Origin: JBBQNJ01 sp038329845
GTDB lineage: Bacteria; Planctomycetota; Phycisphaerae; Tepidisphaerales; Tepidisphaeraceae
Length of the DNA: 30,739 bases
Direction of reading: 5' to 3'
NCBI GenBank assembly: GCA_038329845.1
Contig: JBBQNJ010000062.1
Location: forward strand, 1-30,739
This document shows, piece by piece, positions 6,902-13,854 of the stretch; within the stretch, counting starts at the first letter, position 1; the number at the start of each line of letters is the position of its first letter. The position numbers and the translations under genes were made by a program. The notes beneath the pieces are model-generated. The model saw only the letters and a list, made by a program, of their open reading frames with translations. It had not been told where the DNA came from and did no database searches.

Positions 6902-8053
6902 ATGGAAACCCGAAAAATCGGCGTCATTCTCAACGGGGTCACCGGGCGCATGGGGACCAACCAGCATCTGGTCCGATCGATCCTGGCGATCATTAAGCAG
7001 GGCGGGATCAAGGTCAGCGATGACTTGGTGCTGATGCCCGATCCGGTTCTCACCGGGCGAAACGCCAACAAGCTCCAGGCCCTGGCCAAGGCTCACGGCG
7101 TGGCGCGATATACCACCAACCTGGACCAGGCGCTGGCCGATGAGGGCAATCAGGTGTTCTTCGATTCCTCCGGCACCCTCCAGCGGGCGGGGTTTGTCGA
7201 AAAGGCCGTCAAGGCGAAAAAGGCCATCTACTGCGAAAAGCCCACCGCCGTCACCACCGCCGAGGCCATGCGGCTTTACGAACTGTGCCGCAAGGCGGGA
7301 CTGAAGAACGGGGTCGTGCAGGACAAGCTGTGGCTGCCCGGTTTCCGCCGGCTGCGCCAGCTCATCGACTCGGGGTTCTTCGGCAAAATCCTCTCGGTTC
7401 GCGGCGAGTTCGGTTACTGGGTCTTCACCGGCCACACCCCCGATCAGCCCGCCCAGCGCCCGAGCTGGAACTACCGCAACGAAGACGGCGGCGGGATCAT
7501 CATCGACATGTTCTGCCATTGGCGCTATGTGATCGACAACGTCTTCGGGCCGATCAAGTCATTGGTCGCCTTCGGCGCTACCGATCTCCCCGAGCGCATC
7601 GGCGAGAACGGCGAGGCCTACAAGGCCACCGCCGATGATTCGGCCTACGCGATCTTCCAACTTGCCAACGGCGTGATCTGCCAGTTCAACTCCTCGTGGT
7701 GTACCCGCGTCCGCCGCGATGATCTGCTCACCGTGCAAGTGGATGGGACCAAAGGGTCGGCGGTGGCGGGCCTGCGCGAATGCTGGGTGCAGTCCGAGGC
7801 GTTTACTCCCAAGCCGATCTGGAACCCCGACATCCCCCAGCCGATCGACTTCTACAAGGGCTGGCAGCAGATGCCCGATGCCACCCATTACGACAATGCC
7901 TTCAAGATCCAATGGGAAATGTTCCTGCGCCACGTGGCGTTGGATGAGCCATTCCCCTGGAGCCTGAAGGAGGGCGCTAAGGGCGTTCAACTGGCCGAAC
8001 TCGGCCTGAAAAGCTGTCGCGAGCGCTGCTGGGTGAATGTTCAAGAGTTATAA
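6902..8053 (+). CDS. Gfo/Idh/MocA-family NAD(P)-dependent oxidoreductase
   Basis: The 383-residue product is a predicted cytosolic sugar or cyclitol dehydrogenase. The N-terminal Rossmann fold begins at residue 4 with I-G-V-I-L-N-G-V-T-G-R-M-G, a variant of the usual GxGxxG. The catalytic E-K-P motif is in A-I-Y-C-E-K-P-T, and a conserved D-M-F-C-H-W block carries the catalytic-region histidine of the C-terminal domain. The substrate cannot be read from sequence. The ATG at 6902 is preferred over longer openings of the frame because AAAGGCGAGG lies just upstream. The next gene, an amino-sugar enzyme fusion, follows after about 100 bp with its own promoter-like site. Confidence 0.88.
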   Translation: METRKIGVILNGVTGRMGTNQHLVRSILAIIKQGGIKVSDDLVLMPDPVLTGRNANKLQALAKAHGVARYTTNLDQALADEGNQVFFDSSGTLQRAGFVEKAVKAKKAIYCEKPTAVTTAEAMRLYELCRKAGLKNGVVQDKLWLPGFRRLRQLIDSGFFGKILSVRGEFGYWVFTGHTPDQPAQRPSWNYRNEDGGGIIIDMFCHWRYVIDNVFGPIKSLVAFGATDLPERIGENGEAYKATADDSAYAIFQLANGVICQFNSSWCTRVRRDDLLTVQVDGTKGSAVAGLRECWVQSEAFTPKPIWNPDIPQPIDFYKGWQQMPDATHYDNAFKIQWEMFLRHVALDEPFPWSLKEGAKGVQLAELGLKSCRERCWVNVQEL

Positions 8054-8065
8054 TGGAGACGGCGG

Positions 8066-8094
8066 TTGAGCGGCGGATGCGGCGAAGTTATAAA
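8066..8094 (+). promoter_or_regulatory. Putative promoter of the NagB-LmbE fusion gene
   Basis: TTGAGC (8066-8071), a 17-nt spacer and TATAAA (8089-8094) form one of the best sigma-70-like promoters in the window, with a leader of about 55 nt ending in GGATGGAG before the ATG. A second TATAAT (8049-8054) overlaps the stop codon of the upstream gene. Confidence 0.5.
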
Positions 8095-8155
8095 CCCGGG
8101 ACGTTTCCGGAAGTAAACGCCTGACCCCGCCCCCCCCGGATGGAGTTTGCCGCCA

Positions 8156-10099
8156 ATGCACTCAGACACCTCCGCCTCCACTGCCCGCGAGCGGGTTGCC
8201 ATCACCGTTTTCGCCGATCCGGCCGATGTCAACCGCGCTGTGGCCGGCGAGATCGCCGAATTGATCCGCCAGCGCCGCGCCGCCGGCAAGACGTGCGTCC
8301 TGGGGCTTGCCACCGGATCGACGCCCACCGGCGTCTATGAAGAGCTGGTGCGGATGCACCGCGATGAAGGACTCAGCTTCGCCAACGTGGTGACGTTCAA
8401 TCTCGATGAGTACTTTTCCGTGCGCCCCCACGAGCTGCAAAGCTACGTGCGCTTCATGCGCGAGTACCTGTTCGATCATGTGGACATCCCCCAGGCCAAC
8501 TGGCATCTGCCCGATGGAACGATCGGCGACGATCAAGTCGCCCGGTTTTGCGCCGACTACGAAAAGGCCATCCGGGATGCCGGGGGGATCGACCTGCAAC
8601 TGCTCGGCATTGGCCGTACCGGGCATATCGGGTTTAACGAGCCGGGATCGGCCCGCGACAGCCGCACCCGCTTGATCACCCTGGACCGCGTGACCCGCGC
8701 CGATGCCGCCAGCGACTTTTTCGGCGAGGAAAACGTCCCGCGCCGAGCCATCACCATGGGCGTCGGGACGATCCTCCGAGCCCGGCGGCTGCTGCTGATC
8801 GCGTTCGGCGAGGGCAAGGCACCGGTGGTCGCCAAGGCCGTCGAAGGTCCGATCAACGCCGCCGTCGCCGCGAGCTTCTTGCAGGAGCATCCCGACGCGA
8901 GGTTTTGCCTCGACGAGGCGGCGGCGGCGGAGCTGACGCGCTTCAAAAGCCCGTGGCTGGTAATGGGCGTGGAATGGGACGAGGCGATGGTTCGCAAGGC
9001 GGTGCTGTGGTTGGCGCGGCTTTTGGGCAAGCCCATTCTCAAGCTCACCGATGAGGATTACAACGAGAACGGATTGCAGGATCTGCTGGCCAGCCGTTCC
9101 GGCGGGGCGTACGAGATCAATATCGACGTGTTCCGCCAGCTTGCCGAAACGATCACCGGCTGGCCGGGTGGGAAGCCCGCGGCGATGAAGCGTCCGGGAG
9201 ACATCGCCCGGACGACGGATCGAATTTTCCCCAAGCGGGTACTGGTTTTTTCGCCGCATCCCGATGACGACGTGATCAGCATGGGCGGGACGCTGATCCG
9301 ACTGGCCGACCAAGGGCACGAGGTCCACGTCGCCTACCAGACCAGCGGTAACATCGCGGTGTTTGACGATGATGCGATCCGCTTCGCCGACTTCGCGGTG
9401 GACTTTGGCCGCATGTTCGCGCTGCCCTCGGCCGAGGCCGATCGCGTCGAGCGGCACATCGAGCAGTTCCTTCGGGAAAAGCGCCCCGGGCAGGTCGATG
9501 CCCCCGAGGTCCAGAAGATCAAGGGCCTGATTCGGCGCGGCGAGGCGAGGGCGGCGGGTCGAAGCTGCGGGGTTCCCGTCGATCGGCTGCATTTCCTGGA
9601 CATGCCCTTTTACGAAACCGGCAAGGTGCGAAAACGCCCCCTGGGCGAAGAGGACGTGCGGATCATCGCCGACCTGCTCGATCGCATCCAGCCGCACCAG
9701 GTGTACGTCGCGGGGGATCTGTCCGATCCGCACGGAACCCACCGGGTCTGCTTATCGGCGATTCTGCTCGCCGTCGCGCGGATGCGCCCGCGGCCTTGGT
9801 TCGCCGACACCGAGGTCTGGCTCTATCGCGGCGCCTGGCAGGAGTGGGAACCCGAGCGGATCGAGATGGCCGTGCCGCTGTCGCCCGAGGAAGTCGCCCG
9901 CAAGCGCAATGCGATCTTCAAGCACCAAAGCCAGAAGGACAAAGCCCTGTTCCCCGGCCCGGATCGGCGCGAGTTCTGGCAGCGTGCCGAAGACCGCAAC
10001 CGCGCCACCGCCGCGCTATACGACAAGCTGGGCCTGGCCGAATACGAGGCGATCGAGGGCTTCGTTCGCTGGAATCCCCCACCCGAGGCACCCCGTTGA
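8156..10099 (+). CDS. NagB-like (glucosamine-6-phosphate deaminase) domain fused to LmbE/PIG-L deacetylase domain
   Basis: The 647-residue protein has an N-terminal isomerase/deaminase domain (about 10-275) and a C-terminal LmbE/PIG-L domain (about 360-600). The combination suggests removal of an N-acetyl group and then amino-sugar isomerisation/deamination in the cytoplasm. NagB motifs seen are L-D-E-Y (D84, matching E. coli D72) and G-I-G-R-T-G-H-I-G-F-N-E-P-G with H157 and E162. The Asp normally before Gly-His (E. coli D141) is Thr155. The LmbE zinc motif is P-H-P-D-D-D (367-372), with a later G-D-L-S-D-P-H-G-T-H block. Similar fusions are known in Bacteroidetes and planctomycetes and annotated as NagB-like. 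Start chosen at ATG 8156, behind GGATGGAG. Confidence 0.9.
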   Translation: MHSDTSASTARERVAITVFADPADVNRAVAGEIAELIRQRRAAGKTCVLGLATGSTPTGVYEELVRMHRDEGLSFANVVTFNLDEYFSVRPHELQSYVRFMREYLFDHVDIPQANWHLPDGTIGDDQVARFCADYEKAIRDAGGIDLQLLGIGRTGHIGFNEPGSARDSRTRLITLDRVTRADAASDFFGEENVPRRAITMGVGTILRARRLLLIAFGEGKAPVVAKAVEGPINAAVAASFLQEHPDARFCLDEAAAAELTRFKSPWLVMGVEWDEAMVRKAVLWLARLLGKPILKLTDEDYNENGLQDLLASRSGGAYEINIDVFRQLAETITGWPGGKPAAMKRPGDIARTTDRIFPKRVLVFSPHPDDDVISMGGTLIRLADQGHEVHVAYQTSGNIAVFDDDAIRFADFAVDFGRMFALPSAEADRVERHIEQFLREKRPGQVDAPEVQKIKGLIRRGEARAAGRSCGVPVDRLHFLDMPFYETGKVRKRPLGEEDVRIIADLLDRIQPHQVYVAGDLSDPHGTHRVCLSAILLAVARMRPRPWFADTEVWLYRGAWQEWEPERIEMAVPLSPEEVARKRNAIFKHQSQKDKALFPGPDRREFWQRAEDRNRATAALYDKLGLAEYEAIEGFVRWNPPPEAPR

Positions 10100-10161
10100 A
10101 TTTTTATTCTCTCGGGTTGCGCGCCCTCGCGCCTGCTCGCCAACTTTCGATCAGGACTTGA

Positions 10162-10282
10162 CAGTTCGTTCTGGACTTTTGCAAAACGCCGATTCAGACG
10201 CCGAGGACATCGTCTGAATGCTCAGAAAATCGAGTGTTCCAAAGCCGTGAGACGGTCATTTTGCAAAACTCTAGTTCGTTGT
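10162..10282. repeat. Nested inverted repeat with TTTTGCAAAA cores
   Basis: TTTTGCAAAA occurs at 10177-10186 and 10259-10268. The flanking sequences AGTTCGTT (10163-10170 and 10273-10280) make the two outer blocks an imperfect outward-facing inverted pair. Between them a perfect 9-bp stem ATTCAGACG/CGTCTGAAT (10192-10200 with 10211-10219) encloses a 10-nt loop. Confidence 0.65.
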
Positions 10283-10395
10283 CTGACAGGCACGCAGGCA
10301 CGCAGGCAGCGAAGGGGCGTCGCGGGGGCGAGACGGTGAGAACGCCAGCGGGCGAGAAGGGGACAAGCCGACGGGGCACCGGGGTGAGAGGGTGG

Positions 10396-10439
10396 GCTTC
10401 CCCACGAATGGTCGGCGCGCCTACCACTCGTGGGGAAGC
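10396..10439. repeat. 44-bp near-perfect palindrome centred on GGCGCGCC
   Basis: Arms GCTTCCCCACGA and TCGTGGGGAAGC enclose TGGT/ACCA and a central GGCGCGCC. Only a few internal mismatches break the symmetry. It could form a long hairpin or cruciform; no T-run follows, so a simple terminator is unlikely. Confidence 0.8.
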
Positions 10440-10467
10440 TCAGGGTGACAATCGTCTCTTCGTCCCT

Positions 10468-10818
10468 TTATGGCTTGGTCACTTTCCCAATCACCTCGGC
10501 GCGGACCGGTGCCCCGGGGCCCGGGGGCCCGGGGATCGACGCCCGTGCCTGCGCTGTGTTCGCGCATCGCAGCGCCCGCAGACACGCGGGAAGCCGGCGC
10601 ATCAGCGGCCGGGCGCGATACGCCGCGGGCGAGAGGCGCTGTTGATCCAGAACCCAGATAATAAACGGGTCCAGCGGATCCTCGGCGTCCGCCGCGGCGA
10701 CACTCACCGCCCGGCGCTTCGTTCCCGAATCGCCGCGCGCCTCGCGGCCAGCGCCCCGTTCTCTGCCAGGTGCCACCGCGGCCCCTTGGAACCGAAGATG
10801 TTTCAGGTCATCGCCCAT
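10468..10818 (-). CDS. Doubtful ORF, possible small protein or gene remnant
   Basis: A 116-residue frame on the minus strand has an acidic/hydrophobic middle section, E-D-P-L-D-P-F-I-I-W-V-L-D-Q-Q, whose codons have GC-rich third positions like neighbouring genes. The remainder is Arg/Ala/Pro-rich and less protein-like, and no ribosome binding site or promoter is seen at the ATG (10818). The frame opens further to 10890. I do not recognise a family. It may be a decayed gene or chance; the rest of this 600-bp stretch holds only GC-rich palindromes (for example around 10508-10534). Confidence 0.25.
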   Translation of the reverse strand: MGDDLKHLRFQGAAVAPGRERGAGREARGDSGTKRRAVSVAAADAEDPLDPFIIWVLDQQRLSPAAYRARPLMRRLPACLRALRCANTAQARASIPGPPGPGAPVRAEVIGKVTKP

Positions 10819-10920
10819 CACCGCGCTGGCCGGAGGTCGTCTTCTTCTGCGCACGAGAGGTAAGACTCTGGACGCGCTCGGCGGACGCAAGTAAGATCGT
10901 CACCTTTAGTCCGACGCCAC

Positions 10921-11005
10921 GTCGTGCGGCGGGTTTTTCAGTCCCGCCATGTCGTGCGGCGGGTTTTCTCAGTCCCGGCGCCAGGTCGCGCGGCGGATTG
11001 TTCAG
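10921..11005 (+). repeat. Three degenerate tandem units ahead of the lipoprotein gene
   Basis: Units starting GTCGTGCGGCGGGTTTT at 10921 and 10951, and a diverged GTCGCGCGGCGGATTG at 10985, lie directly before the ribosome binding site of the gene at 11019. Spacing is 30 then 34 bp. Confidence 0.7.
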
Positions 11006-11018
11006 GAAGGAGCTGGCC

Positions 11019-11405
11019 ATGTCTTTCGTTCGTTGTGGTATTCTCACTCTGCTCATGGGTGTTCTCGGCGCCTGTGCTTCGGACAACAAATCCAAGTCGC
11101 CGTCGGGGCCTGACACCCGCGCTGATGGATCGTTCGTCTCGGTTCCGCAAGACAGCCCGCTCGCCAAGGTGCATGCCGACATGGGCGACGCCCAGGTGCG
11201 CGATATTCTCGGCCCGCCGAAGGATACCGGCAGCCACACCACCGGCAAACAGTTCAACCCCTTCTACTACGGCGGGGACACCGTCCGGCTGGTCTATTAC
11301 TATCCGAAGCTCGGTCGCGTGATCTTCAGCCGCGACAACGCATTCTCCTCCGAGATGCGGGTGATCGGCGTCGAATACGACCCGACCGAAGATGGCTACA
11401 AGTAG
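11019..11405 (+). CDS. BamE/SmpA-like small lipoprotein (putative)
   Basis: The 128-residue product has a lipoprotein signal peptide ending V-L-G-A-C (C19). After a Ser/Lys-rich linker comes a domain starting 'LAKVHADMGDAQVRDILGPP', which resembles the 'I..GM....V...LG.P' opening of BamE/SmpA/OmlA-fold domains, followed by beta-strand-like sequence (V-R-L-V-Y-Y-Y-P, G-R-V-I-F-S-R). BamE is a small outer-membrane lipoprotein of the assembly complex, but the fold is used widely, so no function is assigned beyond envelope location. AGGAAGGA at 11004-11011 gives a strong ribosome binding site for ATG 11019. It stands alone between repeat clusters. Confidence 0.75.
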   Translation: MSFVRCGILTLLMGVLGACASDNKSKSPSGPDTRADGSFVSVPQDSPLAKVHADMGDAQVRDILGPPKDTGSHTTGKQFNPFYYGGDTVRLVYYYPKLGRVIFSRDNAFSSEMRVIGVEYDPTEDGYK

Positions 11406-11447
11406 TCGTCGCACCGGTCAATCCAGCTTCAACCGACGGCGGGCCGT

Positions 11448-11537
11448 GGCATCGATGTCGGACAGCCGCCCCCGGCTGTCGCCTGGATCGATGCCTCAAC
11501 GCGCTAGCGCAACGGATCGGCAGGCAATAGCCTGCCC
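11448..11537. repeat. Cluster of three palindromes (REP-like)
   Basis: A nested hairpin has outer arms GGCATCGAT/ATCGATGCC (11448-11456, 11487-11495) and inner arms GACAGCCG/CGGCTGTC (11461-11468, 11473-11480) around CCCC. It is followed by GCGCTAGCGC (11501-11510) and the hairpin GGCAGGC-AATA-GCCTGCC ending near 11537. None carries a T-run. They fill the region just downstream of the lipoprotein gene. Confidence 0.75.
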
Positions 11538-11580
11538 TAGAGCCATTTGGGGCATCCGCTCGCCACGCGCGGACTCTTCC

Positions 11581-11683
11581 TTTGCCGCGCGGGGGGTTTC
11601 CTTCACCGCGCCGGGACTTCCCTCCGGCTCGCGGGGCCTTCCTTTCGCCGCGCCGGGACTTCCCTCCGGCTCGCGGGGCCTTC
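11581..11683. repeat. 42-bp tandem repeat (two exact 36-bp cores plus a diverged unit)
   Basis: Identical 36-bp cores occupy 11606-11641 and 11648-11683; a degenerate first unit lies at about 11573-11600. Open frames through the repeat on both strands look like repeat translations, not genes. The remaining sequence to 11880 shows only a small stem, GCGAGC/GCTCGC, near 11825-11846. Confidence 0.75.
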
Positions 11684-11880
11684 TCCTTGCCGGGCAGGGA
11701 GATCCCTCCGCCGCTGAGGGATGCCCTTTCTGGCCGAATATCCGTGGTTTTATCGTCTGTCGAGATTCGTTGCTTCTGCGCTTCAGTGGCTTGGCTCCGT
11801 CGCCGATGAACGGCCGCTGGTGGCGCGAGCAATGTCTGGCTCGCGGGCGTGGGCTGGATGTTTCAGGGAGCTTGTTTCAG

Positions 11881-11940
11881 TGGCATTCGACATCCACCTT
11901 TTTTGCCCGGCACCCGAAAAGGTGGATGTCACGAATGCCA
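11881..11940. repeat. Quasi-palindrome spanning the left junction of the miniature element
   Basis: Left arm 11881-11902 and right arm 11917-11940 are complementary over 22 bases, the right arm having two extra bases. The loop is 14 nt. The right arm consists of target sequence plus the first 8 bases of the element at 11933. Confidence 0.75.
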
Positions 11941-12034
11941 TTCACTTAACGTGAAAGCGGCTGGGAAAAGTCGCCTTATTGGTCCAAGACTGCTGTTGAG
12001 TTCGCCGACTTTGGCCCTTAAGTGAATGGCATTC
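11933..12034. mobile_element. 102-bp IS4-type miniature inverted-repeat element (MITE)
   Basis: The element begins GAATGCCATTCACTTAA (11933-11949) and ends with its exact reverse complement TTAAGTGAATGGCATTC (12018-12034). It is flanked on both sides by the 11-bp direct repeat GTGGATGTCAC (11922-11932 and 12035-12045), a target site duplication of IS4-typical length. The ends match the IS end at 104-120; the left end shares 19 bases with it. The 68-bp interior has no coding capacity. It is therefore a non-autonomous derivative mobilisable in trans by the IS4-type transposase. Confidence 0.88.
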
Positions 12035-12038
12035 GTGG

Positions 12039-12194
12039 ATGTCACCGTTTCTACTTGTTGGCTTCCGAAAGGAGTTGGAATTCGATCGCTTGCAGTGGCC
12101 AGACCGGGTATACTTGCCAAGGCACTGGGAGAATTCCGACTTCATCGGAATATACGACGCGTTCGACTCGCTTTTAGCAAGCTGGGCTGGCTGA
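12039..12194 (+). CDS. 51-residue ORF, probably a 5'-truncated gene remnant
   Basis: The frame reads as ordinary globular protein (F-L-L-V-G-F-R-K-E-L-E-F-D ... H-W-E-N-S-D-F-I-G-I-Y-D-A-F-D-S-L-L-A-S-W-A-G). Its only ATG lies inside the target duplication of the miniature element, so the true N-terminus may have been cut off by the insertion. Base composition is clearly less GC-rich than the surrounding genes. The stop is 3 bp before the next ORF, suggesting a two-gene unit. Family not recognised. Confidence 0.4.
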   Translation: MSPFLLVGFRKELEFDRLQWPDRVYLPRHWENSDFIGIYDAFDSLLASWAG

Positions 12195-12197
12195 AGA

Positions 12198-12422
12198 ATG
12201 GATGAGCAGATAGATAAATTGACTGACGAAGAACGCATTAAGCGCATGTTCGAGCGCGACGATGCGTTTGAGGAGGCGCTTGCCAGCGGGGAGATCAAGC
12301 ATGGCGGGTCAACCGTTTTGGATAAAAACGGCAACGAGATTGACTATCCCCATCCACTGATCACCGAAATCCAGCTTCCCGGCGACCCTTCCCACGACAA
12401 CGACTCGTCACTGTGCAAATAG
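12198..12422 (+). CDS. Small acidic protein of unknown function
   Basis: The 74-residue product starts M-D-E-Q-I-D-K-L-T-D-E-E-R-I-K-R-M and is charged and probably helical in its first 30 residues, then contains G-G-S-T-V-L-D-K-N-G-N-E-I-D-Y. No membrane segment or signal peptide is visible. Its lower GC and AT-richer codons resemble the preceding 51-residue ORF and differ from the rest of the window, suggesting acquisition by transfer. Size and pairing would fit an antitoxin or immunity protein, but nothing in the sequence proves this. The 270 bp beyond it, up to the export operon, show no convincing gene. Confidence 0.55.
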   Translation: MDEQIDKLTDEERIKRMFERDDAFEEALASGEIKHGGSTVLDKNGNEIDYPHPLITEIQLPGDPSHDNDSSLCK

Positions 12423-12691
12423 CCCCCTTTGCCCAGTCGTCTGGCATAGTGCCGAATTGCCATGGACGCCCTCGTCGCTACGGTCGGCATATTCTTGACC
12501 CAACTCGGACGTGATGGCCGGTCCGCGATCGGCCAGCACGCCTACGCGCTGGACCTGCGGCCAACTGGGCTTGGCGATCCGCGACGCCAATCTCTGCTGG
12601 CAGGCGTTGGAAACCGCGTCGGCAGCGGTGGTGCTCGCTGGCGAAGTTGATGGCGCTGTGGGTGGACCGCCAGGCGATTGAGGCGGTGTCG

Positions 12692-13849
12692 TCAACCGGC
12701 GCGATGGCGGAACAGCCATGCCGCGGCGCCGAGGGTGGGAGCGGCGATCAGCAGCATCGGCCAGAGTTGGTCCTTGATCAGCCCGAGGTCAGCGCCCTCC
12801 AGGAAAATCTGGCGGCAGGCGGCGACGACGTAGCGGAGGGGATTGGCGTAGGTCGCCACTTGAAGCCAGTGCGGCATGTTCTCGATCGGCGTGGTGAATC
12901 CCGAGAGAATCACCGCGGGCATAATGAAGATGAATGAGCCGAGCAGCGACTGCTGCATCGTGTTGGACAGCGAGGAGATGAACAATCCCACGCCGACGAT
13001 GCAGAGGATGAAGATCGCCAGCGCCGCCAGCAAGGCCCAGAGGCTTCCGCGCAGGGGCACGCCGTACCACAGTACCGCCGCCGCCGACAGCAGCAGGCCG
13101 TCGGCCATGCCCAGGACCATGGGGGGCAGGGCCTTTCCGATGAGAATTTCGCCGGGCCGGAACGGGGCGACGAGCAGTTGATCGAACGATCCGCTCTCGC
13201 GTTCGCGCGAGACCGACAGGCTCGAAAGGATCACGACGACGATGGCGGTGATCTCTCCGCCGAGGGCAGAGACGATGAACCAGCGGCTGGAGAAGTTGGC
13301 GTTGAACCAGGCGCGGGGAACGGCCCGCATCGCCGCGGCGGTCGGCGCGCCGCTGGCGGGCGGCTCGCCGGCGGTTGCTGCCGCGGCGCGGGAGGCGTTG
13401 AAGTCGTTGACGATGGCGTTGATGTATCCCAGCGCGATCCCCGCGACGTTGGAGTTTCGACCGTCGAGGATCACGCCCACGCGGGCCGGATCGCCATGGG
13501 CCAGATCGCGGGCGAACGTCGGGGGAATACGGATTACCAGCCGGGCCTCCTGGCGGTCGATCAGGCCGCGGATTTCCTGATCGGCGCTCAGCTCGCCGAC
13601 GAGGCGGAAGGTGGGCGACCCGGAGAATCGCGCCAGCAGTTGCCGCGATTCTGGACCGCGATCGAGATTCAATACGGCATAGTGCACCTGGTCCAGATCA
13701 AACGTGGCGGCGTATCCGAAAACGAAAAACTGGAGGATCGGCGGTCCGACGACGACGAAACGACTCTTGGGATCTTTTAGAATCGCCAGCAATTCCTTGA
13801 TGACCAGGGTCCAGATGCGCCAAAGTGAAAGGGCGATGGATTCGATCAT
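12692..13849 (-). CDS. ABC-2 type transporter permease (YbhR/YhhJ-like)
   Basis: The 385-residue inner-membrane protein is the last gene of the leftward export operon. It has one N-terminal helix (about 27-48), a large periplasmic domain (about 50-190) containing V-I-L-D-G-R-N-S-N, then five or six helices after residue 195. The R-E-R-E-S-G-S-F-D-Q-L-L-V-A-P-F block just after the second helix is the conserved cytoplasmic motif of ABC-2 permeases (usually 'ERExGTMEQLLVTP'). Start chosen at ATG 13849, 5 bp after the upstream stop; the longer open frame upstream is antisense noise over the previous gene. Expected to form a heterodimer with the product of the preceding gene. Confidence 0.9.
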   Translation of the reverse strand: MIESIALSLWRIWTLVIKELLAILKDPKSRFVVVGPPILQFFVFGYAATFDLDQVHYAVLNLDRGPESRQLLARFSGSPTFRLVGELSADQEIRGLIDRQEARLVIRIPPTFARDLAHGDPARVGVILDGRNSNVAGIALGYINAIVNDFNASRAAAATAGEPPASGAPTAAAMRAVPRAWFNANFSSRWFIVSALGGEITAIVVVILSSLSVSRERESGSFDQLLVAPFRPGEILIGKALPPMVLGMADGLLLSAAAVLWYGVPLRGSLWALLAALAIFILCIVGVGLFISSLSNTMQQSLLGSFIFIMPAVILSGFTTPIENMPHWLQVATYANPLRYVVAACRQIFLEGADLGLIKDQLWPMLLIAAPTLGAAAWLFRHRAG

Positions 13850-13854
13850 GTCGA

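Larger units (their letters stand above)
10100..10467. other. Non-coding spacer with inverted repeats
   Basis: No convincing reading frame is present. The stretch holds the nested inverted repeat at 10162-10282, a G-rich section (10301-10395) with short 'CACGCAGG' duplications, and the 44-bp palindrome at 10396-10439. No U-tailed terminator follows the NagB-LmbE gene. Confidence 0.6.

Noticed and set aside
11520..11537. GGCAGGC-AATA-GCCTGCC hairpin as terminator of the BamE-like gene
   Set aside because: No T-run follows and it lies over 100 bp downstream within a group of palindromes; a REP-type repeat is more likely.
11392..11949. Continuous plus-strand frame from the lipoprotein gene to the MITE
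   Set aside because: It runs through palindromes and the 42-bp repeat, and is Arg/Gly/Pro/Ser-rich without a conserved-looking segment.
11881..11954. GTG-started frame V-A-F-D-I-H-L-F-C-P-A-P-E-K considered as the lost N-terminus of the 51-residue ORF
   Set aside because: When the MITE and one target copy are removed it does not join the 51-residue frame, and the sequence lies in the quasi-palindrome.
12423..12691. Open frames on both strands between the 74-residue ORF and the export operon
   Set aside because: Neither frame has a ribosome binding site or recognisable protein pattern; the spacer may hold remnants but I cannot support a gene.
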